64,000 nt of DNA, taken from Luteibacter sp. SG786 (GTDB taxonomy: Bacteria > Pseudomonadota > Gammaproteobacteria > Xanthomonadales > Rhodanobacteraceae). Each line of letters starts with the position of its first letter. The stretch's first letter is position 1. The translations under genes and the position numbers were made by a program. The stretch is from contig NZ_JAAOYX010000002.1 in NCBI RefSeq assembly GCF_011759605.1, positions 248,001-312,000 of the forward strand, in the 5' to 3' direction. The notes under the pieces are model-generated. The model was not told the DNA's origin. It saw only the letters and a program-made list of their open reading frames with translations, and ran no database searches. This document shows positions 17,460 to 26,007 of this stretch, one piece after another.

Positions 17460-18259
17460 CCCGCCGCCCCGATCCCCGCACCACACCGCTTCCCCGGCTC
17501 GCCGGCAAGGTGGCCATCGTCACCGGCGCCACCCAGGGTATCGGCGCGGCCACCGCGCGGCTCTTCGCCGCGCATGGCGCGAAGATCGTCCTCAACGTGC
17601 TCGAAGACAACGCGCAGGCGCGCGACACGCTCGCCAGCCTCGACACCGACGACGCCATGCTCTTCGAGGCGGATGTCACCCGGCCCGACGCCATCGAGCG
17701 CATGGTCGCCGCCGCCAACGAACGCTTCGGGCCGCCCGACGTGCTGGTGAACAATGCCGGCATCAACGTGTTCAACGACCCGCTGTCGTTGAGCGACGAG
17801 GAATGGACCCGCTGCTTCGAGGTGGACCTGAAAGGCGCCTGGAACTGCGCGAAGGCGGTGTTGCCGGGCATGCTCGCGCTCGGGCGCGGCAGCATCGTGA
17901 ACATCGCCTCGGTGCACGGGCACAAGATCATTCCGCACTGCTTCCCCTACCCAGTCGCCAAGCATGGCCTGATCGGCCTCACGAAGGCCCTGGGCATCGA
18001 ATACGCCGCGCGTGGCATCCGGGTGAATTCGATTTCGCCCGGCCTCGTGCTCACCGCGATCGCCGAAGCCGGTTTCGCCGCCGCGCCCGATCCCGAGGCC
18101 GAGCGGCGGAAGCAGACCGAGATACTGCCCAACAAGCGTATCGGCGAGCCGGAGGAAATTGCCTATACCGCACTGTTCCTCGCCTCCGACGAAGCCCGCT
18201 ACATCAACGCCGCCGACATTCGCATCGACGGCGGCCGCTCCCAGCTCTACCACGAGTGA
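17456..18259 (+). CDS. Short-chain dehydrogenase, probable D-galactose 1-dehydrogenase
   Basis: A 267-residue SDR with the NAD motif TGATQGIG, NNAG, the catalytic Ser region IVNIASVHG, the Tyr-Lys pair in YPVAK and a C-terminal DGG. It begins with ATGA overlap after the lactonase. Since the operon contains lactonase, galactonate dehydratase, kinase and aldolase, this is the only oxidoreductase able to start the pathway, so it most likely oxidises D-galactose to the lactone. Other aldoses (L-arabinose, D-fucose) are possible substrates. Confidence 0.82.
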   Translation: MTRRPDPRTTPLPRLAGKVAIVTGATQGIGAATARLFAAHGAKIVLNVLEDNAQARDTLASLDTDDAMLFEADVTRPDAIERMVAAANERFGPPDVLVNNAGINVFNDPLSLSDEEWTRCFEVDLKGAWNCAKAVLPGMLALGRGSIVNIASVHGHKIIPHCFPYPVAKHGLIGLTKALGIEYAARGIRVNSISPGLVLTAIAEAGFAAAPDPEAERRKQTEILPNKRIGEPEEIAYTALFLASDEARYINAADIRIDGGRSQLYHE

Positions 18260-18264
18260 ACGCC

Positions 18265-18876
18265 ATGGCCTGGCCGACCGCCCTACCCCTCATCGCCATC
18301 CTCCGCGGCATTACCCCGGACGAGGTGGTCGCCCATGTCGAGGCACTGCTCGAAGCCGGCTTCGACGCCATCGAAGTACCCCTGAACTCGCCCGACTGGC
18401 AGCGCAGTATCCCACTGGCACTCGAGGCGGCTGGCGACCGCGCCCTCGTGGGCGCCGGCACCGTGCTCACGCCGGATGCCGTGGATGCCGTGGCCGACCT
18501 CGGGGGCCACCTGCTGGTGACGCCGAACACCGATGCCTCCGTGGTCCGTCGCGGCCGCGAGCGCGGCATGTATACGTCCATCGGCTTCACCACGCCCAGC
18601 GAGGCCTTCACCGCCCTGGCGGCGGGCGCGCAATCGCTGAAGCTGTTCCCGGCGTCGCAATGGGGGCCGGGCTACGTGAAGGCGATCCGCGCCGTTCTGC
18701 CGCCCGACGTGCCCCTGCTCGCCGTGGGTGGCGTCACGCCCGAGAACATCGGCCAGTTCCTCGACGCCGGCTGCATCGGTGCAGGGTTGGGCGGCGACCT
18801 GTATAAAGCGGGACAGCCGGTATCGCGCACGCGTGAGCGCGCGCAGGCCTTCGTCAAAGCCTATCGCTCGGTATAA
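18265..18876 (+). CDS. dgoA: 2-dehydro-3-deoxy-6-phosphogalactonate aldolase
   Basis: DgoA splits KDPGal to pyruvate and glyceraldehyde-3-phosphate. The 203-residue protein opens [14 protein letters not shown] and shows the catalytic Glu region [17 protein letters not shown], the Schiff-base lysine in [12 protein letters not shown] and [10 protein letters not shown]. The resemblance to E. coli DgoA covers the whole chain. The ATG at 18265 is chosen; a GTG three codons earlier overlaps the preceding stop and is also possible. Confidence 0.95.
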   Translation: MAWPTALPLIAILRGITPDEVVAHVEALLEAGFDAIEVPLNSPDWQRSIPLALEAAGDRALVGAGTVLTPDAVDAVADLGGHLLVTPNTDASVVRRGRERGMYTSIGFTTPSEAFTALAAGAQSLKLFPASQWGPGYVKAIRAVLPPDVPLLAVGGVTPENIGQFLDAGCIGAGLGGDLYKAGQPVSRTRERAQAFVKAYRSV

Positions 18877-18878
18877 GC

Positions 18879-20030
18879 ATGAAGATCACCCGCATCACTA
18901 CCTATCGCGTCCCGCCCCGCTGGATGTTCCTGAAGATGGAAACCGACGAAGGCATCGTCGGCTGGGGCGAGCCCGTGATCGAAGGCCGTGCGCGCACCGT
19001 CGAGGCAGCGGTGCACGAGTTGTCCGAGTATGTGATCGGCAAGGATCCCTCCCGCATCAACGACCTCTGGCAGACCATGTACCGCGGCGGTTTCTACCGC
19101 GGGGGTGCCGTGTTCATGAGTGCCATCGCCGGCATCGACCAGGCCCTGTGGGACATCAAGGGCAAGGCCCTCGGCGCACCGGTGTTCGAACTGCTCGGCG
19201 GCCGCGTGCGCGACCGCATGAAGACCTATTGCTGGGTGGGCGGCGACCGTCCCGCCGACATCATCGCGCAGATCCGCGAACGTCTCGCGCACGGCTTCGA
19301 CACGTTCAAGATGAACGGTTGCGAAGAGATGGGCATGATCGGCTCGAGCAAGGCCGTGGACGATGCCGTGGCACGGGTGGCGGAAATCCGCGAGGCCTTC
19401 GGCAACACCATCGAGTTCGGCCTCGATTTCCACGGCCGTGTTTCCGCACCCATGGCGAAAGTGCTGGTGAAGGAACTGGAACCGTTCCGGCCGCTCTTCA
19501 TCGAGGAACCGGTGCTCGCGGAACAGGCCGAGTACTACCCCCGCATCGCCGCGCAGACATCCATTCCCCTCGCCGCCGGCGAGCGCATGTATTCGCGCTT
19601 CGAATTCAAGCACGTGCTGGAGCGCGGCGGCATCGCCATCGTGCAGCCCGACCTGTCGCATGCCGGCGGCATTACCGAGTGCGTGCGCATCGCGGCCATG
19701 GCCGAAGCCTACGACGTGGCCTTCGCGCCGCATTGTCCGCTGGGGCCCATCGCGCTCGCATCCTGTCTGCACGCCGACTTCGTCAGCTGGAATGCCACGC
19801 TGCAGGAACAGAGCATGGGCATCCACTACAACCGCGGCGGCGAAGTGCTGGACTACGTGCTCAACAAGGAGGCACTGGCACTGGACGAAGGCGGTTACGC
19901 GAAACCGTTCACCGCGCCGGGCCTCGGCATCGAGGTCAACGAGGAACTGGTGATCGAACGCAGCCGCGACGCCGCCGATTGGCGCAACCCGCTGTGGCGG
20001 CATCCGGACGGGTCCGTGGCGGAGTGGTGA
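18879..20030 (+). CDS. dgoD: D-galactonate dehydratase
   Basis: This 383-residue enolase-superfamily enzyme dehydrates D-galactonate to 2-keto-3-deoxygalactonate. It resembles E. coli DgoD nearly throughout: [17 protein letters not shown] at the start, [20 protein letters not shown], metal ligands in [15 protein letters not shown] and GERMYSR, the catalytic His in [12 protein letters not shown], and [14 protein letters not shown] at the end. It is the last gene of the operon, 2 bp after dgoA, and REP elements follow at once. Confidence 0.97.
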   Translation: MKITRITTYRVPPRWMFLKMETDEGIVGWGEPVIEGRARTVEAAVHELSEYVIGKDPSRINDLWQTMYRGGFYRGGAVFMSAIAGIDQALWDIKGKALGAPVFELLGGRVRDRMKTYCWVGGDRPADIIAQIRERLAHGFDTFKMNGCEEMGMIGSSKAVDDAVARVAEIREAFGNTIEFGLDFHGRVSAPMAKVLVKELEPFRPLFIEEPVLAEQAEYYPRIAAQTSIPLAAGERMYSRFEFKHVLERGGIAIVQPDLSHAGGITECVRIAAMAEAYDVAFAPHCPLGPIALASCLHADFVSWNATLQEQSMGIHYNRGGEVLDYVLNKEALALDEGGYAKPFTAPGLGIEVNEELVIERSRDAADWRNPLWRHPDGSVAEW

Positions 20031-20037
20031 GCGTGGC

Positions 20038-20222
20038 GGCGGCTTGCCCGCTGCCGCGGGATCGCCGCTGAAGCGGCTCCCACAAGGAGCCTCGCCAATT
20101 CCATGGTGAGGATACCCATACAGGCAATCCGCCCGCTGCGCCGAAGCGGTTCACCGAAAGATTGTCGCCATTGCGTTGTGTGGGAGCCGCTTCAGCGGCG
20201 ATTCGGGCCTGCCGCGGCCGCC
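20038..20222. repeat. Pair of partial REP-like elements after dgoD, running into rluE
   Basis: A right half (GCCCGCTGCCGCGGGATCGC with AAGCGGCTCCCACA) lies at 20038-20084 and a left half (TGTGGGAGCCGCTTCAGCGG) at 20179-20198. The second overlaps the end of rluE and supplies its stop codon. They lie between convergent dgoD and rluE. Confidence 0.85.
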
Positions 20223-20758
20223 CGGGCATCGATCACCCGCACCTCGCCCGGTGCCAGGCCATCCAGCCGATAGCTGCCTACGGCTTCGCGGATCAGACGC
20301 AGGGTCGGCAATCCCACCGCGGCGGTCATGCGGCGAACCTGGCGGTTGCGGCCCTCGCGCAGCACGATGCGCAGCCACGCGTCCGGCACCGTCTTGCGGT
20401 AGCGCACCGGCGGGTCGCGCGGCCATAGCCATTCGGGTTCATCGATGGCCTCGACACCGGCCGGCAACGTAGGACCGTCGTTCAGCACCACGCCGCGACG
20501 CAGGCGTTCGAGCGCTTCTTCCGAAGGCGACCCTTCCACCTGCACCACATAGGTCTTCGGTTGCTTGTGCTTCGGATCGGCAAGGCGGTGCTGCAGCGCC
20601 CCGTCGTCGGTCAGCAGCAACAGCCCTTCGCTGTCCTGGTCGAGCCGGCCGGCTGCGTAGACACCCTTCTGTGGCACGAAGTCGGCCAGCGTGCGCCGGC
20701 CGGCTTCGCCCGTGAACTGGCAGAGCACGCCGAAGGGCTTGTTCAACGCCACCAGCAC
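20192..20758 (-). CDS. rluE: 23S rRNA pseudouridine synthase (RluE type)
   Basis: A 188-residue RsuA-family enzyme lacking an S4 domain, as RluE does; E. coli RluE modifies U2457. Motif I ([17 protein letters not shown]) carries the catalytic Asp, and [21 protein letters not shown] and [12 protein letters not shown] follow. The TGA stop and the last three residues (NRR) are written by a REP element, suggesting that insertion replaced the original C-terminus; nothing catalytic is affected. Confidence 0.9.
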   Translation of the reverse strand: MLVALNKPFGVLCQFTGEAGRRTLADFVPQKGVYAAGRLDQDSEGLLLLTDDGALQHRLADPKHKQPKTYVVQVEGSPSEEALERLRRGVVLNDGPTLPAGVEAIDEPEWLWPRDPPVRYRKTVPDAWLRIVLREGRNRQVRRMTAAVGLPTLRLIREAVGSYRLDGLAPGEVRVIDARAAAAGPNRR

Positions 20759-20814
20759 TCAGCAAATCCTCCGCGCGCCGTGACCTTGCACGGCGCGATC
20801 CAGTGCCGCTCGCG

Positions 20815-21669
20815 TCACTTCGCGGTGGAGGGTTTCACGAAGCGGAGCGTCATGCGGTCGGACTCGCCGATCGCAGCGTACTTCGCCTTGTCCTGCTCGC
20901 CCAGTTCATACGTGGGCGGCAACGTCCAGACGCCCTTCGGGTGATCGTGGTTGTCCTTCGGGTTGGCGTTGATTTCGCTCTGCCCGTCGAGCTTGAAGCC
21001 CGCGTCGGTCGCCAGCTTGATGACGTAATCCGTCGGCAGGTAGCCCGTGTTGACCACCTGGTCGAGCGTCTTGCCCTTGTCGGCGCGATGGTCTTCCACG
21101 CCCAGCACGCCACCCGGCTTCAGCACCTTGTAGAACGCCTTGAACATGACTTCAGCGTTGCCGTCGGCGGCCCAGTTGTGCACGTTGCGGAAGGTCAGCA
21201 CCATGTCGGCCGAGCCGTCCGGGCCGAGGTTGGGCGCCTTGTCGTCGAACTCGACGAGCTTCGCGTTGCCGAAGTGCGCCTGGTCGAACCTGAACTTGTT
21301 TTCCAGCGCCACCTTGCTCTTGGACCCGGTCGGCACCGCGCCGATGTAGTGGCCGTTGGCGTTGAGGAACGGCGCGATGATCTCGGTGAACCAGCCACCG
21401 GACGGCCAGATCTCGATCACGGTCATGTCGGGCCGGATGCCGAAAAAGCCGAGCGTCTGAGCCGGATGGCGATAGGGGTCGCGGGCCTTGTTCTTTTCCG
21501 AGCGCCAGTTGCCGTTCACGGCCTGCTGGAGCTGGGCGGAGGCCACCTGTCCCGCACTGGCCGGCGGCGTGGTCTGCCTGGGCTGGTCGACGTCATAGGC
21601 AACGGCCACGACGGAGGCCACGAGGCCGATCACATTGGCAACGATGAACTTCTTCGCGAATTTCTTCAT
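20815..21669 (-). CDS. Class I SAM-dependent methyltransferase-like protein, exported or membrane-anchored
   Basis: The 284-residue product starts MKKFAKKFIVANVIGLVAS at 21669, a basic N-terminus then one hydrophobic stretch, so it is probably exported or anchored. The Rossmann-type fold is seen from about residue 75: MTVIEIWPSGGWFTEIIAPF in place of the usual glycine-rich loop, then DMVLTFRNVHNW and LKPGGVLGVEDHR. A periplasmic methyltransferase would lack SAM supply, so either the helix stays uncleaved with a cytoplasmic domain or the protein has another role. Substrate unknown. Confidence 0.7.
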   Translation of the reverse strand: MKKFAKKFIVANVIGLVASVVAVAYDVDQPRQTTPPASAGQVASAQLQQAVNGNWRSEKNKARDPYRHPAQTLGFFGIRPDMTVIEIWPSGGWFTEIIAPFLNANGHYIGAVPTGSKSKVALENKFRFDQAHFGNAKLVEFDDKAPNLGPDGSADMVLTFRNVHNWAADGNAEVMFKAFYKVLKPGGVLGVEDHRADKGKTLDQVVNTGYLPTDYVIKLATDAGFKLDGQSEINANPKDNHDHPKGVWTLPPTYELGEQDKAKYAAIGESDRMTLRFVKPSTAK

Positions 21670-21793
21670 GGCGGCGCCGCTTCCTGTGGGGGTGGGCGGG
21701 AAGGCTAGCACGCCAAGCCGGGCCTGCCGCCTTGAGATAACGCATACACTTCCTTAAGCACCATTGTCTGCCCACGTCCCCGGGAAGCCGCGC

Positions 21794-23905
21794 ATGCCCA
21801 TGACCCACGCCCGCACCCTGGCCGGCGCTATTTTCTTCGCGCTGTGCGCAACGGCCGCGGCGCAGGAGGCCCGGCTCGCTCCCGTCGTGGTCACGGCCAC
21901 CCGCACCGAGCAGGCCCCGTACGACATCCCCGCCGCCATCGACGTGGCGGCAAGTCCACCGGACGGGTCGCTCGACGTGAACCTCTCGGAGCGCGTGCAG
22001 GCCATCCCCGGCATCGTGGCGCGCGACCGGCAGAACTATGCCCAGGATGCGCAGGTTTCGATTCGCGGATTCGGTGCCCGTTCCACCTTCGGCATTCGCG
22101 GAGTGCGCCTCTACACCGACGGCATCCCCGCCAGCATGCCGGACGGCCAGGGACAGGTGTCGCACTTCAACCTGGATTCGGCCGATCGCGTGGAAGTGCT
22201 GCGCGGACCCTTCTCCGCGCTCTACGGGAACGCCTCCGGAGGCGTGGTGCAGCTGTTCACCGCCGACGGCACCGATCCCCCGGAACTGCGCTTCGGTGTC
22301 GCGGTAGGCAGCAACGGCAACCTCAGGGCGTCGGTGAATGCCAGGGGCGTGGAGGGGCCGGTCGACTACAACGTCGACTTCACCCACTTCCGCACCAGCG
22401 GCTACCGCGACCACAGTGCCGCGCGCCGGGAATCGGGCAACGCCAAGATCGGCTGGAAGATCGACGACGATGCGAAGCTCACCCTCGTGGTCAACACGCT
22501 CGACGTGCCGGACGCGCAGGACCCGCTCGGCCTCACCCGCGCGCAGTACCAGGCCGACCCGCGTCAGGTGGCCGCCGTGGCGAAGACGTTCGACACACGC
22601 AAGTCGGCCGACCAGCAGCAGGCGGGCCTCATTTACGACCAGCGTATCGACGACGCCAACAGTCTTCGCGTGATGGGGTACTACGGGCAGCGCGGCGTCA
22701 CCCAGTACCTGTCGATCCCCGTGGCCACGCAGGTCTCGCAGCCCGGCAATTCGGGCGGCGTGGTGGACCTGTCGAACGACTACGGCGGCGGCGACGTGCG
22801 CTGGACCTGGCGCGACACGCTTGCCGGGCGCCCCTTCGAACTGGCGGCCGGCATCGCGTACGACAACCAGGAGCAGCATCGGCAGGGCTACGAGAACTTC
22901 GTGGACGACACGCTGGGCGTGCGTGGCAAGAAGCGCCGCGACGAGATCGATCGCGTGTTCGACTTCGACCAGTATGCACAGGCCACCTGGCGCGTGGCCG
23001 ACGACTGGACCCTGATGGGCGGCGCGCGGCACAGCGAGGTGCGCTTCCGTTCGACCGACCGCTATGTCGCGCCGGGAAACCCCGACGACAGCGGCACGGT
23101 GAGGTACTCCGCGACGACGCCCGTGTTCGGCGTGCTGTGGCGCGCGGCGCCATGGATGCATGTCTATGCGAACTGGGGCCGGGGCTTCGAAACCCCAACG
23201 TTCTCCGAGCTGGGCTACCGGGCGGATCGCGGCCCGGGCCTCGCGTTCGACCTCAAGCCGTCGCATTCGCGCAACGCCGAACTCGGCCTGAAACTTCGCC
23301 CGGCGGAGGGCATGGAGGCGGGCCTTGCGCTCTTCCGTGCCGACAGCGACGACGAACTCGCCGTGGCGACCAACCTCGGTGGCCGCACGACTTACCAGAA
23401 CATCGCGCGCTCGCGCCGCCAGGGCATCGAGGCATCGTTCAAGGACGAGCTGACGAACGATCTGCATGTCGTCGCGTCGTACACCCACTTGCAGGCCAGC
23501 TTCCGCACACCGTTCCTGACCTGCGTCTCCGCGGGGTGCCCTGCGCCGGACACGCCGGTACAGGCCGGCACACGCATCCCCGGCGTCCCGCGCGCCACGG
23601 GCTATGCCGCACTGCGCTACGGCGCCACGAAGGGATGGCAGGCAAGCATCGATGTGAGCGCGATGGGCGCCACCCCGGTGAACGACCTGGGTAGCGAATC
23701 CGCGCCCGGCTATGCCTTGTTCGGGCTCTCGGGAGGCTATGTGTTCGACCAGGGCCCGTGGCGCGTGAACACTTTCGCACGCGTGGACAACGTGGCCGAC
23801 CGGCACGTGGTCGGCTCGGTGATCGTCAACGACGGGAACGGCCGCTACTACGAACCCGCGCCGGGCCGCACGTTCCTGGTGGGTGTGGACGTGCGCTGGC
23901 GGTAA
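21794..23905 (+). CDS. TonB-dependent outer-membrane receptor
   Basis: The 703-residue receptor has a signal peptide (ending AAAQ), a TonB box region (APVVVTATRTEQ), a plug domain (VSIRGFGARSTFGIRGVRLY, residues about 85-105, and VLRGPFSALYGNASGGVVQLF) and a long beta-barrel ending in an aromatic-rich strand (FLVGVDVRWR). The start is taken at 21794; ATG 21800 is equally possible. The barrel resembles siderophore-type receptors, but no adjacent gene tells the ligand. REP elements follow. Confidence 0.9.
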   Translation: MPMTHARTLAGAIFFALCATAAAQEARLAPVVVTATRTEQAPYDIPAAIDVAASPPDGSLDVNLSERVQAIPGIVARDRQNYAQDAQVSIRGFGARSTFGIRGVRLYTDGIPASMPDGQGQVSHFNLDSADRVEVLRGPFSALYGNASGGVVQLFTADGTDPPELRFGVAVGSNGNLRASVNARGVEGPVDYNVDFTHFRTSGYRDHSAARRESGNAKIGWKIDDDAKLTLVVNTLDVPDAQDPLGLTRAQYQADPRQVAAVAKTFDTRKSADQQQAGLIYDQRIDDANSLRVMGYYGQRGVTQYLSIPVATQVSQPGNSGGVVDLSNDYGGGDVRWTWRDTLAGRPFELAAGIAYDNQEQHRQGYENFVDDTLGVRGKKRRDEIDRVFDFDQYAQATWRVADDWTLMGGARHSEVRFRSTDRYVAPGNPDDSGTVRYSATTPVFGVLWRAAPWMHVYANWGRGFETPTFSELGYRADRGPGLAFDLKPSHSRNAELGLKLRPAEGMEAGLALFRADSDDELAVATNLGGRTTYQNIARSRRQGIEASFKDELTNDLHVVASYTHLQASFRTPFLTCVSAGCPAPDTPVQAGTRIPGVPRATGYAALRYGATKGWQASIDVSAMGATPVNDLGSESAPGYALFGLSGGYVFDQGPWRVNTFARVDNVADRHVVGSVIVNDGNGRYYEPAPGRTFLVGVDVRWR

Positions 23906-23936
23906 CCGTGCTCCCTTGTGAGAGCCGGCTGCTCTT

Positions 23937-24100
23937 TGTGGGAGCCGGCTTCGCCGGCGATCCCGCGGCAGCGGGCACGTTTGCGACAAGCACCCATCGC
24001 CGCTGAAGCGGCTCCCACACAAAGCATGCTCGCCTTGTATGGAAGGATGTCTTCTGGGGGGGCCGGCTTCACCGGCGATCCCGCGGCAGCGGCCCAGCCA
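23937..24100. repeat. REP-like element plus degenerate copy, between convergent genes
   Basis: A full REP in the opposite orientation to that at 7825 spans 23937-24019 (TGTGGGAGCCGGCTTCGCCG ... AAGCGGCTCCCACA). A degenerate copy (GGGGCCGGCTTCACCGGCGA and GCGGCAGCGG) spans about 24055-24100 and abuts the permease stop codon. Confidence 0.8.
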
Positions 24101-25276
24101 TCAGCCCGAAATCGCCAGACGCTCCGAGCGGTACATCCATGCCGTGGCCCATACGGCCAGTATCGCCGCGGCGAAGCCACCGGCGAGGCACAGGCCCATC
24201 TGCCAGCCGGGCACGCCGTCGCCACGCAGCAGCTGCACGATGCCGAGGTTCTGACCCAGCAGCGGCACCGCGTACATCCACGGCTCCGCGCGCACGGGGA
24301 TGACCGAAAGAAGCGCGCTGGGCAGCACCGGCACGATCATCAGGATCGACAGGTACGTCTGCGCCTCGCGATAGCTTTTCGCGAAGGCGGACACCAGCGA
24401 CTGCAGCGCGGCAAGCAGAAGAATCAACGGCAGCATCAGCAATACCACCTGCGCCCCGAAGCGGAAGCCCAGATCGAGCGCGATGCCGAGCTTGTCGGTG
24501 GGGATGAACCACGGTGCGGTGGCGAAGGCGGCCACGCTGAGGAGCAGGCTCACCACCGAGAAACTGCAGATGGCGCCGAGCTTGCCGGCGAGGATCTTCC
24601 AGCGCGACACCGGATTGACGAACAGCGGCTCGAGCGACTGCCGCTCGCGCTCGCCGGCGGTCAGGTCGATGGCGAGGTACATGCCCCCCAGGAACACGGT
24701 AAGCACGAAGAAGTACGGCAGGAACGAGAACATGAGCGCGGACCGCGATTGCGACGTGGCCTGGTCGCGCTCGGCCACCTGTACCGGCCATGCCGTGGTG
24801 GGCGACATACCGCGAGCGATGAGGCGCATGGCGCCTTCCCGCTTGCCATATGACTCGACGGCATTGCGCACACGCGCAACGGGGGTCGATGCGTCCCGCC
24901 GCGAGGAGTCGTAGATCAGCTCCACCTGCACGGCCTGTCCCTCGCTCCAGGCCTTCGCATAGGCAGGGGAGATGCGCACGACCACGTCGGCACGCTGTTC
25001 GCGCACGGCCGTTTCCGCATCGGCGAGCGCCGGTGCCGCGTCGATGCCCGCGCTGCGCAACGCGCCGACGAGGTTGGGGGCGAGGTCGGCACCGATGACA
25101 GGCACCGAGAGGGGCCGGTCCGACTTCGACAGCTGCTGGTTGATCATGATGTTCATCAGCATGATGAACATCACCGGCCCCAGCAGCGGCCCGGTGATCA
25201 ACGCGTTGATCAGCGTGCGCCGGTCGCGCAGGTTTTCGCGCACTTCCTTCCAGTAGACGGTGGTGAACGCGTTCAT
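24101..25276 (-). CDS. ABC-2 type exporter permease (NatB-like)
   Basis: The 391-residue protein starts MNAFTTVYWKEVRENLRDRR and has one N-terminal helix, a large extracytoplasmic loop (residues about 50-180) and five to six helices in the C-terminal half, the NatB/ABC-2 plan. The conserved GERERQSLEPLFVNPVSRW coupling segment is present. Its first bases overlap the ATPase gene by 4 nt. In the NatAB family the pair exports Na+, peptides or drugs; which applies is unknown. Confidence 0.85.
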   Translation of the reverse strand: MNAFTTVYWKEVRENLRDRRTLINALITGPLLGPVMFIMLMNIMINQQLSKSDRPLSVPVIGADLAPNLVGALRSAGIDAAPALADAETAVREQRADVVVRISPAYAKAWSEGQAVQVELIYDSSRRDASTPVARVRNAVESYGKREGAMRLIARGMSPTTAWPVQVAERDQATSQSRSALMFSFLPYFFVLTVFLGGMYLAIDLTAGERERQSLEPLFVNPVSRWKILAGKLGAICSFSVVSLLLSVAAFATAPWFIPTDKLGIALDLGFRFGAQVVLLMLPLILLLAALQSLVSAFAKSYREAQTYLSILMIVPVLPSALLSVIPVRAEPWMYAVPLLGQNLGIVQLLRGDGVPGWQMGLCLAGGFAAAILAVWATAWMYRSERLAISG

Positions 25277-26007
25277 GCGGCGAGGCCCTCGTCGGTTCCG
25301 ATGATCTTCACGAAGGCATCCTCGAGTGTGGTCTCGCCGGTCTGCGCCAGCAACGCATCGGGCGTCTCGTCCGCCACGACGCGGCCGTGCGCGATCACCA
25401 CGATGCGGTCGCACAGCGCAGCGACCTCCTGCATGATGTGGCTGGAAAACAACACGCAACGGCCCTCGGCTTTCAGGCGATGCATGAAGTGCCGCATGGC
25501 GCGGGTGGCCATGACGTCGAGCCCATTGGTGGGTTCGTCCAGCAGCACGTTGCGCGGGTCGTGCACCATCGCACGCGCGATCGCCGTCTTCACCCGCTGG
25601 CCCTGCGAGAACCCTTCGGTGCGCCGGCCGGCGATGTCGCGCATGTCCAATGCATCGATCAGCGCTTCGCGGCGTTCGCGCAGCAGCCCGGCGGGAACGC
25701 CATGCAGCTGGCCGAAGTAATCGATGTTCTCCGCCGCCGTCAGCCGCTTGTACAGGCCGCGCGCATCGGGCAGCACGCCAAGCTGCCGCCGCACCGCGGT
25801 CGGATCGACGGAAGCGTCCACGCCGTCGACGAGCACCTGTCCCGAGTCCGGCGCCATCAGCGTGTACAGCATGCGCAGCGTGGTGGTCTTTCCCGCGCCG
25901 TTGGGCCCGAGCAGGCCGGTGATCTCGCCGTCGCGCGCCGTGAAGCTCACGCCATTCACGGCGCGCACGTCGCCGAAGGTCTTGTGCAGATCCCTGACTT
26001 CGATCAT
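25273..26007 (-). CDS. ABC transporter ATP-binding protein (NatA-like)
   Basis: A 244-residue single-cassette ATPase with Walker A GPNGAGKTTT, signature FSQGQRVKTAIARA, Walker B VLLDEPTNGLDV and switch His in LFSSHIMQEV. The signature is SQGQ rather than SGGQ, as in NatA-type exporters. The start at 26007 overlaps the upstream hydrolase stop (ATGA). It powers the permease encoded next. Confidence 0.92.
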   Translation of the reverse strand: MIEVRDLHKTFGDVRAVNGVSFTARDGEITGLLGPNGAGKTTTLRMLYTLMAPDSGQVLVDGVDASVDPTAVRRQLGVLPDARGLYKRLTAAENIDYFGQLHGVPAGLLRERREALIDALDMRDIAGRRTEGFSQGQRVKTAIARAMVHDPRNVLLDEPTNGLDVMATRAMRHFMHRLKAEGRCVLFSSHIMQEVAALCDRIVVIAHGRVVADETPDALLAQTGETTLEDAFVKIIGTDEGLAA

